Source of the DNA: an uncultured Dokdonia sp.
GTDB lineage: Bacteria > Bacteroidota > Bacteroidia > Flavobacteriales > Flavobacteriaceae
Reading direction: 5' to 3'
Length of the DNA: 64,000 bases
Assembly (NCBI RefSeq): GCF_947492535.1
Contig: NZ_CANLNH010000017.1
Location: forward strand, 1 to 64,000
The translations under genes were made by a program, and so were the position numbers. The notes under the pieces are model-generated. The model was given only the letters and a program-made list of their open reading frames with translations, was not told the DNA's origin and did not search any database. Below, in pieces: positions 14,969 to 23,332 of this stretch (position 1 is its first letter; each line of letters opens with the position of its first letter).

Positions 14969-16072
14969 TTAATTTTGCGCGTTTTGTGCGACAAGTTTTA
15001 CGTTGATGGTATATTCTATATTGTCAAGACCATGAGAATAATCTTTTGTACTATTAAAGGTTTTTGTTTCTCCTAGGACTAGATTAGAAAGATTAATAAC
15101 ATAATTGCCCATGAGATCATTATCACTATGAAGACCGTCATCATCATATATCTTTATGTTTATTGATTCATTAAACCAAATAGAGCGACCACAGGACCAG
15201 GTATCTCCTTCTTTCATAGAGTAATAATCATAGGTAGGATAGTAATACATTGTTTCGCTATCTGCTTGGAATGTAAAGTAAACTTCGTTTTCGTTTCCTG
15301 CTCCATCATTTGAAGGATGTTTACATTTAAGACTAGTAACGATAAGTAAATTGTTTTTTTGTGGTTGATATGCAGGTCTTAAATATCCATCGCTATTTCC
15401 TTCTTGGGAGCCAATGATAAATGTATAACTTTCTTCTTCCATAATCCCATCTTCTTCACCTCCACCTATAGTTAATGTTGCTCCTAAAATGCCACCAGAT
15501 ACACTATATGAAACTGCTGTAGATATTTCTGCTCCAAAGCCAAGATCAACTTCTGTACTCCAGGCATATCCTCCTAAGTCTGAAGGAGCATTATCCCAAA
15601 TGCCAAATTGTACACCTACTAAACCACCTTCGTCTATACCTTCAGTAATTCCTACGCTTAGAAACTCAGAGGTAGCTACTCCTTTAGAATCTCCAATACC
15701 AATAGCTACTCCTATAGTTGCTGCAAAACCAATGATAAACTCTACTTCTATATTTAATCCTATAGAAAAACTGCTTGCAGGAATGTTTAAAGTGTCTAGT
15801 GTTGCTTTTAAGTCTGCAAATTCAGGGCTATTGATAAGGTTGGCTACCATTGCTTGTGTGGTAGGTAAGTCTGTAGTTGTTACTGCTTTTAATTGTGCGG
15901 CACCATGAGTAGATGTACTATAATTTTCCCAGCATTGTTGCGCTTGTTTAAGTACTTTTTGTTTTGTGTCAGATATGGTTAACGTTTGCTTAGGTTTTGT
16001 AACGGCTGTGGTTCCTAAAGATTGATATTTTTCTGTATATGCCGAAATTTGTGTTTTTAATATCGTATTCAT
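14969..16072 (-). CDS. Unknown protein with Gly-rich core and C-terminal C2-like domain (367 aa)
   Basis: There is no signal peptide. Residues about 1-100 are helical. About 100-210 are a Gly- and Ala-rich hydrophobic beta region (FSIGLNIEVEFIIGFAATIG, then VDLGFGAEISTAVSYSVSGG) that could form amphipathic strands. About 245-367 form a domain that aligns with the whole neighbouring 126-aa protein: I/VTSLKC, DGD/NENEVYF, Q.D, MKEGDTW, then I.IYDDD. That domain resembles C2-like or calcium-dependent beta sandwiches. A pore-forming or membrane-acting protein is possible. Function is unknown. Confidence 0.5.
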   Translation of the reverse strand: MNTILKTQISAYTEKYQSLGTTAVTKPKQTLTISDTKQKVLKQAQQCWENYSTSTHGAAQLKAVTTTDLPTTQAMVANLINSPEFADLKATLDTLNIPASSFSIGLNIEVEFIIGFAATIGVAIGIGDSKGVATSEFLSVGITEGIDEGGLVGVQFGIWDNAPSDLGGYAWSTEVDLGFGAEISTAVSYSVSGGILGATLTIGGGEEDGIMEEESYTFIIGSQEGNSDGYLRPAYQPQKNNLLIVTSLKCKHPSNDGAGNENEVYFTFQADSETMYYYPTYDYYSMKEGDTWSCGRSIWFNESINIKIYDDDGLHSDNDLMGNYVINLSNLVLGETKTFNSTKDYSHGLDNIEYTINVKLVAQNAQN

Positions 16073-16196
16073 ATGAATGTTTTTTATAATTAAATTTAAA
16101 GAAGAATGATTAAGTCCAGATTATGTATTAAGGATTCGTTATGAGACTTTGAAGTAGTTCAAAAGATGTAATAGATTTTCTAATGCATAATCTGAG

Positions 16197-16577
16197 TTAA
16201 TCTATATAACTGTAATTAATCGTGTAATCTGCATCATTATAATTTTTGAGACGTATAGATCCCGAACCAGATCCTGGTTGAAAATCATGACTTTGTAAAT
16301 ACGTAGCTAAGTTAGGGTCGTCATTTAAATCATGATCCCAAAGAGTAACAAGAACTTCGTATTCAAAATTGAGAATGAGTGAGTCCCCGTCATTATTGGT
16401 GAGATTCCAAGTGTCGCCTTTTTCCATATTATGTGCCTCATTGATTCCGTATGGAATTCGAATGGGTATTCCTCCATCTGCTTGACAGACTAAGTATACT
16501 TCGTCTCCATCTGTAATATTGCTTTCAGAGGTGTGTGTGCAGTAAATAGAATTGATTTTTATTGAATGCTTACTCAT
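16197..16577 (-). CDS. Stand-alone C2-like domain protein (126 aa)
   Basis: The protein begins SIKINSIYCTHTSESNITDG and continues with EVYLVCQADGG, MEKGDTWNL, and VLVTLWDHDLNDDP. These blocks line up one by one with the C-terminal third of the protein encoded at 14969. Acidic Asp clusters (WDHDLNDD) could bind calcium. It has no signal peptide. It is the upstream member of a same-strand pair with about 125 bases between the two genes. A role as partner, antagonist or immunity protein of the longer one is conceivable but unproven. Confidence 0.5.
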   Translation of the reverse strand: MSKHSIKINSIYCTHTSESNITDGDEVYLVCQADGGIPIRIPYGINEAHNMEKGDTWNLTNNDGDSLILNFEYEVLVTLWDHDLNDDPNLATYLQSHDFQPGSGSGSIRLKNYNDADYTINYSYID

Positions 16578-16834
16578 AGTGTAAAGTTTTAAATTAATAA
16601 TGGTTGATGTAATTATTCTTCTTTAAACGCTATGGATCCAGAAACTTAGAAAGAGATAATTAGCTGGTAACAAAGTTGGTGGAAGTTTGTTTTTTATGAA
16701 AGAGTAAAACTTGTTGAATTTTACCACGGGAAAATACGTAGTGTATTTTGCAGATTTATACGTATAAATAGGTGTATATACCTATAGATTTGAGAAGAGA
16801 TTCTTTTAATATTGTTGCTCTATTATAATTTTTT

Positions 16835-17536
16835 ATGAAAGTGATTGGATTTAATAATAAATGGCGTGTAGTGTCTTCACAAGAGTCACAGCTGTATACA
16901 GAACGCTGGCAACGTATATATCCTCTAAGTGCATTTTTATTTCATCGCAATGAATTAGATTGTATTCAAAGTGAGTCAGGTGGTGATGGTATACGATTTT
17001 ATATGGCACTTAAAGAAGGGGCACAAGTTGATATGGTTGCTGTTGGAGTTTCTTCCAAAAGAGATCTTATAGGGGATGCTCAAAATAGTAAAGTGTATAA
17101 TTTCCCCATGCCGTGTCCTTCTACTTGTGATACGACAAGTGAATTATATCATGCCAATAGAGAAGAGACTTCGCATTGTGATGTGTTAAATTTAGAAGAA
17201 ACGTTTTCGAATTGTAGAGAACAACTTCAAGAAATTTCTATGAGAGATTCATTTATCTGGACATTAGCTTGGCAAAAGGAATATGACATCAAGTCTTTTT
17301 TGTTTGACATAGATCAACTATATAGTGCTATGAGAGATACAAATGCATCTAGAGTACGTATTTACTTTGGATTAAATACAAGTAATAGAGTTCTTGCTAT
17401 TATGGTTGGTGTCGATATTAATGGATATGATGTAAAAAAAGACGTGTACCAGATAAATGAAATCTCTCTTTGTAGTAAAGATGATAGAGGATCAAATATA
17501 TGTGATATGTTGAGTCCTTTATATCACGATGTGTAG
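16835..17536 (+). CDS. Internally duplicated protein of unknown function (233 aa)
   Basis: Residues about 25-110 and about 142-232 are two copies of one unit. Both have W...Y, a SFLF or SAFLF block, a (V/I)R(I/F)Y(M/F)(A/G)L block, a VGV block, then Cys followed by CD...S.LYH. Cys positions are conserved between copies, so each half may hold one disulfide or metal site. No signal peptide or membrane segment. I do not recognise a named family. It lies alone between the C2-like pair and the two-component genes and ends 33 bases before the membrane protein gene. Confidence 0.55.
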   Translation: MKVIGFNNKWRVVSSQESQLYTERWQRIYPLSAFLFHRNELDCIQSESGGDGIRFYMALKEGAQVDMVAVGVSSKRDLIGDAQNSKVYNFPMPCPSTCDTTSELYHANREETSHCDVLNLEETFSNCREQLQEISMRDSFIWTLAWQKEYDIKSFLFDIDQLYSAMRDTNASRVRIYFGLNTSNRVLAIMVGVDINGYDVKKDVYQINEISLCSKDDRGSNICDMLSPLYHDV

Positions 17537-17569
17537 TGTGAGTTTTTAATATTTTTTAAATATTGTTTT

Positions 17570-18214
17570 TTGGATTGGATTATTAAAATAGCTCAAGTAG
17601 TAATTGTTGTACCTATAGGCATAGCGTGTTGGCGTTTTAGACATTTAGGACGGATACAAAAATTACTTTTAGGACTGTTGATTCTCTCTGCTTTGACATC
17701 TACTGTGGCTAGGTATTTATGGAGTATTAAGGAGAATAACCTTTATTTATTACATTATTATACTGTCATAGAGTTTTGTGGTTGGGCTGCTATTTTTTAT
17801 TTGCTTTTTGAAAGTACGTTTATGAAACGTATGATTTTTTGGATTGGGATTGGATATGTTGCTTTCGCTATAATCAATAGTATTTTTTGGGAAGCATTAG
17901 AAACTTTTAATACTAATAGTAGATCTCTAGAGAGTGTGTTGCTAATTTTTTATTCTATAGCTTATTATGTTAAAATGTTTAGAGAGAAAAGAGTCTCTCG
18001 ATTGGAGTATAATGCTTCTTTTTGGATAAATGCAGCAGTACTTGTTTATTTTTCAAGTGCTTTTTTATTATTTGGGTTTAGTAATTTATTGCTTAATCTA
18101 AGTAGTTATAAAATACGAGAAGTATGGGGACTTCATGGTATTTTTCTTATCGTTCATTATATATTAATTACAGTAGGTGTATGGATAGTCTCCAGTCAGA
18201 AGATTTCTCATTAA
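17570..18214 (+). CDS. Polytopic membrane protein overlapping the sensor kinase gene (214 aa)
   Basis: Six to seven hydrophobic helices span almost the whole protein. The only usable in-frame start is TTG at 17570 (reading M-D-W-I-I-K). Upstream in frame is the previous gene's stop, and the next ATG is deep inside. The stop lies 34 bases beyond the start of the histidine kinase gene, so the two genes are coupled. A sensing or signalling role with the kinase is likely, since the kinase itself has only one membrane helix. This is inference from overlap. Confidence 0.6.
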   Translation: MDWIIKIAQVVIVVPIGIACWRFRHLGRIQKLLLGLLILSALTSTVARYLWSIKENNLYLLHYYTVIEFCGWAAIFYLLFESTFMKRMIFWIGIGYVAFAIINSIFWEALETFNTNSRSLESVLLIFYSIAYYVKMFREKRVSRLEYNASFWINAAVLVYFSSAFLLFGFSNLLLNLSSYKIREVWGLHGIFLIVHYILITVGVWIVSSQKISH

Positions 18215-18951
18215 TACTCATTGTAGGTATGACAGGAATGTTTGCTCTTGCCATTGCTATTATATTATTTGTATTAATCTATAAACGTAAAATTATAGAG
18301 GAGCAATTAGTCCATCAACAAGGTTTAATTCTAACAGCTGTAGCAATTCAGGAGGAAGAGCGTAAACGGTTTGCTGCTGATTTACATGATGAAATAGGAG
18401 GTGGGATTTCTACAATTTTATTATCAATTTCAGGATTAGAAAACCATTTTCAATCTCCAATTAAAGAGAAAGTTTCTATAAAAGTCGAAGGTGTCAGACA
18501 ACAATTGAATGAGTTGTTAGATAGTGTGCGGGAAATCTCTTATGATATTACTCCTAATGCGTTAGAAACTTATGGGTTAATAGCAACGCTAAGTGATTTG
18601 TGTTATCAGATACAAGAGAGTGGACAATTGGTTGTTCTTTTTGAATGTAAAGGGAAAGAAGAACGTTTAGATTTCTCGAAAGAATTAGCTATCTATAGAA
18701 TTTGTAAAGAATTATTAAGTAATACAATTAAACATGCAAAAGCATCCCAAATAAGCTTGTCAGTTTTATATAATATGGGAGTGTTTACCTTAAGTTATCA
18801 AGATAATGGGAGCGGATTTATATATGATGCTAGTAGTAAAGGAAGTGGTATGAGAAATATGATGAATCGTTCAAGAATACTCGATGCAATATTGGATATA
18901 AAAAGTGTAGAGACTCGAGGAATGGAAGCATATTTGACTTTAAAATTATAA
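18181..18951 (+). CDS. Sensor histidine kinase, NarL/LytS-like HisKA_3 type (256 aa)
   Basis: I chose ATG 18181 (MDSLQSEDFSLILIV): the longer frame from 18124 lies inside the previous gene. One membrane helix spans about residues 11-34. The phosphoacceptor His69 lies in ERKRFAADLHDEIGGGIST, the HisKA_3 signature. The ATPase part shows an N-box (ELLSNTIKHAKAS) and DNGSGF. No sensory domain is present, so input probably comes from the overlapping membrane protein. The response regulator gene starts two bases after the stop. Confidence 0.85.
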   Translation: MDSLQSEDFSLILIVGMTGMFALAIAIILFVLIYKRKIIEEQLVHQQGLILTAVAIQEEERKRFAADLHDEIGGGISTILLSISGLENHFQSPIKEKVSIKVEGVRQQLNELLDSVREISYDITPNALETYGLIATLSDLCYQIQESGQLVVLFECKGKEERLDFSKELAIYRICKELLSNTIKHAKASQISLSVLYNMGVFTLSYQDNGSGFIYDASSKGSGMRNMMNRSRILDAILDIKSVETRGMEAYLTLKL

Positions 18952-18953
18952 GT

Positions 18954-19628
18954 ATGAGTATAGAAGAAGATAGTATAAAAATTGCGATAGCGGATGATCA
19001 TGAATTGTTTAGAGCGGGTATTGTGAAAATTTTGCAAGGGTATTCACAATTTGAAGTCATTCTAGAAGCAAGTAATGGAAAGGTATTATTAGACAAAATA
19101 GAAACTTCTTTACATTTGCCAGATATTGTCTTGTTAGATATTAGGATGCCAGAGATGGATGGTTTTGATACAGCGACAGTGTTAATTAATAATTTTCCAT
19201 CTATTAAGGTTGTTGTATTAAGTATGCATGATAGTGCGAGGCATATTATTCGTATGATAGAGCTTGGTGCTCATGGCTACTTGTTTAAAAATGCGCATCC
19301 AGATGATGTAATAGAAAGCATAAATTTGGTTCTTGAAAATGATTATTATTTTAATGATAAAATAAATTCTCTATTACAAAAAGTTATTCGTTATAAAGGG
19401 AGGAACTCAGGAGATTTAGACATTCCAGTAGCTATTAGTCCTAGAGAATCACAAGTTTTAGAACTTATATGTAAGGAACATACAAATAATGAGATTGCAG
19501 AGTTACTTTTTTTAAGCGCGAGAACGGTAGAAGGGCACAGGAAAAACCTGGTGAGTAAATTAGGGGTTAGAAATATAGCAGGACTCGTTGTATATGCGTT
19601 TAAACATGAATTGGTTCAAATGGCATAG
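18954..19628 (+). CDS. Response regulator, NarL/FixJ family with LuxR-type HTH (224 aa)
   Basis: Receiver domain residues: Asp14/Asp15 (IADDHELFRAG), phosphoacceptor Asp62 in LLDIRMPEMDGFD, and Lys in FKNAHPDD. The C-terminal HTH starts at SPRESQVLELI and contains TNNEIAELLFLSARTVEGHR, the LuxR signature with its recognition helix. It forms a cognate pair with the preceding kinase. Target genes are not evident; no obvious operator was seen nearby. Confidence 0.9.
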   Translation: MSIEEDSIKIAIADDHELFRAGIVKILQGYSQFEVILEASNGKVLLDKIETSLHLPDIVLLDIRMPEMDGFDTATVLINNFPSIKVVVLSMHDSARHIIRMIELGAHGYLFKNAHPDDVIESINLVLENDYYFNDKINSLLQKVIRYKGRNSGDLDIPVAISPRESQVLELICKEHTNNEIAELLFLSARTVEGHRKNLVSKLGVRNIAGLVVYAFKHELVQMA

Positions 19629-19637
19629 AAGTACATG

Positions 19638-20159
19638 CTATAGCCAGTATTTCTCATATTCCTCTTGAAAACTAAGAGTTTCCATGGATTCCATTCTATA
19701 TATAAGAAGTGTCCCATTAAGATGGTCAAGTTCGTGCTGGGCAACAATAGCTGCAAAACCGTCTAGTTTTTCTTCGTAATGATTTCCATTGCGATCTGTG
19801 GCTTTTAATAAAACACGCTTGTAACGTTTAAGTTGGCCTCGAATATTAGGTATGGATAAACATCCTTCCCAACTATTTATAAGAGTATCATCTAGGATTT
19901 CTATTTCAGGATTGATAGCAACGTATAAAGGGAAAGGGGTTTTATTAGGATACCGAGGGTTTTCTTCCATTTCCATGGTGAATACTCGCTTTAAAATGCC
20001 TACTTGTGGTGCTGCGATACCTGCTCCATTTTGAAAACGCATGGTATCGATAAGGTCATCAATAGTTTGCTGAAACTCATTTGTTCTTATCTCATCTACA
20101 TGAATAGCTGTTTTACGTAACAGCGGATTTCCCATTTTTAATACATCAAGTAGTGCCAT
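19638..20159 (-). CDS. def: Peptide deformylase (173 aa)
   Basis: All three family motifs are present: motif 1 GAGIAAPQ at residues 45-52, motif 2 EGCLS with Cys100, and motif 3 QHELDH with His142, Glu143 and His146. Cys100, His142 and His146 bind the metal. The enzyme removes the formyl group from N-terminal methionine of new proteins in the cytoplasm. Length is normal for type I enzymes. The glyoxalase-fold gene ends 11 bases from its start on the same strand, so they may be cotranscribed. Confidence 0.95.
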   Translation of the reverse strand: MALLDVLKMGNPLLRKTAIHVDEIRTNEFQQTIDDLIDTMRFQNGAGIAAPQVGILKRVFTMEMEENPRYPNKTPFPLYVAINPEIEILDDTLINSWEGCLSIPNIRGQLKRYKRVLLKATDRNGNHYEEKLDGFAAIVAQHELDHLNGTLLIYRMESMETLSFQEEYEKYWL

Positions 20160-20170
20160 GTTGTTTATTG

Positions 20171-20806
20171 TTATATATGTATAATTCCATTTGGGGTTTC
20201 TAGAACGGCTTGAAGCGTTATTTGTTCTCCTTTTTCTATATGAAAATGATAACCTATTTCTTTTAAAAAGGGTTGTACTTTTTCTGGAGTAGGGTGTGTT
20301 GCGCGTATTTCTACTAATTTACAACCCATATTAGGCAATATATCATGTGGATGTGTATTACTTTTTGACCAATCTAACATAAAGGGGATAAGCTCTACTT
20401 CTGGTGTGGGTAGAGGCATGAGTAATTCCCATTGTAATACTAGGCCACTTGCTGTGTGGCGAGAGCCTTGTTTTTGTAATCCCATAGCGGGATGGTATTT
20501 TTTTAAAATACGACTGTCTTTTGCAAGATTTTTTGATTTTAAAGCTAATCGTGTAATTTGATTTTTGGTTAAAACATCTACACCCATCCATCTATTTTGG
20601 ATGCTATTTTTAGTATTGTGGTCTATTGCAATAAGTTCTAAATACATCCCATCTTGTAGATTGATAAGTGCATTTTTTGTGCCTTCAGTGGTATGATGTC
20701 CTCCAAATATAGGAGTAACGCCTAATTTCTTTTCAAATTCTTTACGTGCAAGATCAAGATCTGAAACTGCGTATACGATATGATCTATAGTTCGATTTGT
20801 GTTCAT
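20171..20806 (-). CDS. VOC/glyoxalase-fold protein (211 aa)
   Basis: The N-terminus (IDHIVYAVSDLDLARKEFEK) is the first beta-alpha-beta-beta-beta unit of a vicinal-oxygen-chelate protein with His at the metal position. The motif NLQDGMYLELIAI supplies the glutamate strand. The second half (LVLQWELLMPLPT) continues the fold. It matches the Glyoxalase_3-like group of uncharacterised proteins. Substrate is unknown. It is upstream of the deformylase gene with an 11-base gap. Confidence 0.75.
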   Translation of the reverse strand: MNTNRTIDHIVYAVSDLDLARKEFEKKLGVTPIFGGHHTTEGTKNALINLQDGMYLELIAIDHNTKNSIQNRWMGVDVLTKNQITRLALKSKNLAKDSRILKKYHPAMGLQKQGSRHTASGLVLQWELLMPLPTPEVELIPFMLDWSKSNTHPHDILPNMGCKLVEIRATHPTPEKVQPFLKEIGYHFHIEKGEQITLQAVLETPNGIIHI

Positions 20807-20818
20807 AGGTGGTTATAC

Positions 20819-20884
20819 TAAAAGAGACGCTCTAAAAAGATATCATTACATATGATGAATTTTCTTTTTAGAGAGTCTCTTTTA
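20819..20884. terminator. Long hairpin between the glyoxalase-fold gene and the next minus-strand gene
   Basis: A 22-bp stem with one mismatch: arms 20819-20840 and 20863-20884 (TAAAAGAGACGCTCTAAAAA against its complement), loop about 22 nt. Read on the minus strand it ends in a T-tract, so it can stop transcription leaving the gene at 20913. Confidence 0.75.
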
Positions 20885-20912
20885 ATATGTATACTTACAT
20901 GAAAAGTGTTAT

Positions 20913-22232
20913 TTAGGGTTTTTTACCTACAGAAGCTTCTGTTTTCCCTTCTTCTTTTTGCAAGCGTCTTTGTATTTTTCGAATTGCCGTTTCTATTGAT
21001 TTTTCAGGTTCTATGACATTGTACTCTCCCCAAAAAGTTGGATCAGAAAATCCTGAAGCTTCATCAGACATAATAATAGAAGAGCTTAAGGTATTTTTTG
21101 AAGTCCAGTCTTGAGTATTGTCAAAAAGCTCCCAATCTGTAACAGCCATTTCGCATGTTAATGAATATATAGATTTAAATAATCTCCTGCGTTTTTTGAC
21201 TTCAAAAGTCATATTTGCCTTACTATACCCATAATACCACTTTCCGTTCTTTTCTCGATAATCTACAGTGTATTCTATATTTTTTGCTTTGATACGTACA
21301 TTATCCGGCTTTCTTTTTACCAATAATTTAACGACTTCGCTTTGATTGGAAAGATTTAAATTAAATGTTGCTTTCACTAATGCGAGTGAATTTGTGTTTA
21401 TATATAGCTTCCCGTTGTAAAGAGGGTCTATTACATTGTCTTTTTGTTTAAAGTTAACAGTGTATACTGGTGCTCCATTAATTTCTGATGTTGGGCCAAA
21501 CTCAAAGTCATATCCTTCCATGGTATATGAAGTGAATACATATTCTGGATATTTCATCAAGTCAATATATAATGTGCTAAACGGTCCTCCTTGTAGTTTT
21601 AAAGCAATAGTATCAAGTTTGGAATAGTCTGTATTTTTTCGTGATTTTATTAATTTAATAACATCTTCTCTAGAATCTCCATAGGGTTGCTTATAGATAT
21701 TTAATACAGCTTCTGCCAATGAAGCGTTTTTATTTCTCTTCTTGATAGTTTCTCTATAAAACGATGTCATTAATGTTTTGTCTTCTAAATAGTTAGAACG
21801 TTTGTTTTCAAACACTTTATCTACAAGATCACGTGCATTCTTATATGCAGTAATGCTTACTTCTGTAAGCTCTATAGATGAGGTTTGTAATGTGAGACGA
21901 AGGTCTTTTACATTATCTTTACTTACATTGATAGTTTTTGGTTTAAAACCAAGAGCATCAATCTTTAAAACAATAGTTTCTGCATTGTTAATCTTTAATA
22001 AAAATGCTCCTTCAGTATTGGTGATGGTACTGGTATTACTGTTAACTTCCTGAATAGATGCTGCAATAATAGGTTCTCCTGTAGTAATGTTTACAACCTG
22101 ACCATTTATTTCTATAATGGTGTTTTCGGATTGTGCATTTAAGTTTGTGGCGTACGTGCCGAGGAAAATTAATAAGAAGATGGTTGACATTAATTTTCCT
22201 ATTTTTTCTGGTAATAAATAAGAAATTTTCAT
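20913..22232 (-). CDS. Carboxypeptidase-regulatory-like domain protein, DUF5686-like (439 aa)
   Basis: A signal peptide (hydrophobic core about 16-32, ending in NLNAQSEN) is followed by a carboxypeptidase-regulatory-like beta sandwich at about 38-118 (INGQVVNITTGEPIIAASI). A longer region follows with blocks typical of the Bacteroidetes DUF5686 group: YRETIKKR, then LKLQGGP and PVYTVNFKQKDN. The C-terminus is basic and Lys-rich. It probably sits in the periplasm or on the outer membrane. Function in the family is not established. It is monocistronic, between two hairpins. Confidence 0.65.
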   Translation of the reverse strand: MKISYLLPEKIGKLMSTIFLLIFLGTYATNLNAQSENTIIEINGQVVNITTGEPIIAASIQEVNSNTSTITNTEGAFLLKINNAETIVLKIDALGFKPKTINVSKDNVKDLRLTLQTSSIELTEVSITAYKNARDLVDKVFENKRSNYLEDKTLMTSFYRETIKKRNKNASLAEAVLNIYKQPYGDSREDVIKLIKSRKNTDYSKLDTIALKLQGGPFSTLYIDLMKYPEYVFTSYTMEGYDFEFGPTSEINGAPVYTVNFKQKDNVIDPLYNGKLYINTNSLALVKATFNLNLSNQSEVVKLLVKRKPDNVRIKAKNIEYTVDYREKNGKWYYGYSKANMTFEVKKRRRLFKSIYSLTCEMAVTDWELFDNTQDWTSKNTLSSSIIMSDEASGFSDPTFWGEYNVIEPEKSIETAIRKIQRRLQKEEGKTEASVGKKP

Positions 22233-22396
22233 AGTTGTGTCTTTTAAAGGTATTTATCAGAATAATACATACCTGACATTTAAGATACGATTTTTTTAAA
22301 TTTAATCCTATATAGAGTGTTTAACTGAGGAAGATTGGGATAGCTTTTTAACAACTTTAACAGTGTGTAGTGATTGTTTTGTGTGTTATAAAAAAA

Positions 22397-22428
22397 ATAA
22401 TCCCTTATGAAGCTTCATAAGGGATTAT
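22397..22428. terminator. Perfect 32-bp palindromic terminator
   Basis: Arms ATAATCCCTTATGAAG and CTTCATAAGGGATTAT meet without a loop. An A-tract on the plus strand gives a T-tract for minus-strand transcripts. It lies 20 bases beyond the stop of the gene at 22448. Confidence 0.85.
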
Positions 22429-22447
22429 CATCTAAATATTGTTAATA

Positions 22448-23143
22448 TTATAATTCATTATAATATTTCATGATTTTTAAGAGGTCTTTAGACTTTTTAA
22501 TCTTTAGCTTATTGCTTTTAATATATGCTTCTACTTTATCTGCTTTATCTCCCATAAGTTTTAGGAGTTTAGATTTTTTAAGTTGAAACTTTTCAAAATT
22601 TTCGCCTTGGCTTACGTAGTAATCATAACGTAAAAGATATTTGTCATTAGGAGATCCTCTTTGTGGATCAGGATTTCCATCTTTAATCTCTATGCGGTAA
22701 TCTTTATAAATAGAAAAATCTTTGTTTTCTATTAAAACTTCAAAAACTCTGCTTTTTTGATGGATAGGGGAGTATACATTTTTAAATGTTTTATCCTTAA
22801 TTACAACTTCTTTTAAATTTCTAAAGTTAAATGTAAATACAGAGTCTCTATTTATTTTAGATTGAAAAGCATTACGTTGTGCATTAAAATTTAAGTTGCT
22901 TAAACGTACTTTTGTTTCTTCTGAAGATACAGTCCCATTGTTGTCCCATTCATCATAGATATATACAGTACCATCAATGGGTTTTTTAGGATTTTTAATA
23001 AGAGATGGGGATCCAAAAGCGGCTCTATTTGCTCCTAAGTTTGTAAGTCCAATAAGTACATTGTTGTTTGGGTTTACGCCTTCGCTTTGTCCACACACTA
23101 CCGTAGAACATAATAATAGTGCGATGATAAGGGTTCTTAACAT
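22448..23143 (-). CDS. Secreted protein of unknown function (231 aa)
   Basis: The signal peptide (MLRTLIIALLLCSTVVCGQS) is cleaved near residue 18-20. The mature part is beta-rich to about residue 180 and ends in a Lys-rich helical tail (LKIKKSKDLLKIMKYYNEL). No membrane anchor, lipobox or enzyme motif is seen. It is flanked by a terminator downstream and no close same-strand gene upstream, so it is a single-gene unit. No named family is recognised. Confidence 0.6.
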   Translation of the reverse strand: MLRTLIIALLLCSTVVCGQSEGVNPNNNVLIGLTNLGANRAAFGSPSLIKNPKKPIDGTVYIYDEWDNNGTVSSEETKVRLSNLNFNAQRNAFQSKINRDSVFTFNFRNLKEVVIKDKTFKNVYSPIHQKSRVFEVLIENKDFSIYKDYRIEIKDGNPDPQRGSPNDKYLLRYDYYVSQGENFEKFQLKKSKLLKLMGDKADKVEAYIKSNKLKIKKSKDLLKIMKYYNEL

Positions 23144-23332
23144 ATTTGTAGTTTTTTAGGGCGCTAAAATAACAATTATCACTTATAGTGAAGGTAAACC
23201 CCGACACAAATTAACTTCTCTCTAACAGTTAAACTTAAAATTTAACATAATTAAGGGGGAGAGTTTTGTTAGAATGTATCCAATACTAGAGGAAAGTTTG
23301 CTATAAGTCACTATTTACTTAAATAGTATGCT

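Noticed and set aside
192-16600. Attachment-site repeat of the tRNA-Val 3' end
   Set aside because: A second match to the CGAATCCCTTCGCGCCC end was not found beyond the two tRNA genes.
18124-18180. Longer start of the histidine kinase
   Set aside because: It overlaps the membrane protein coding region by a further 57 bases, and ATG 18181 gives a normal membrane helix.
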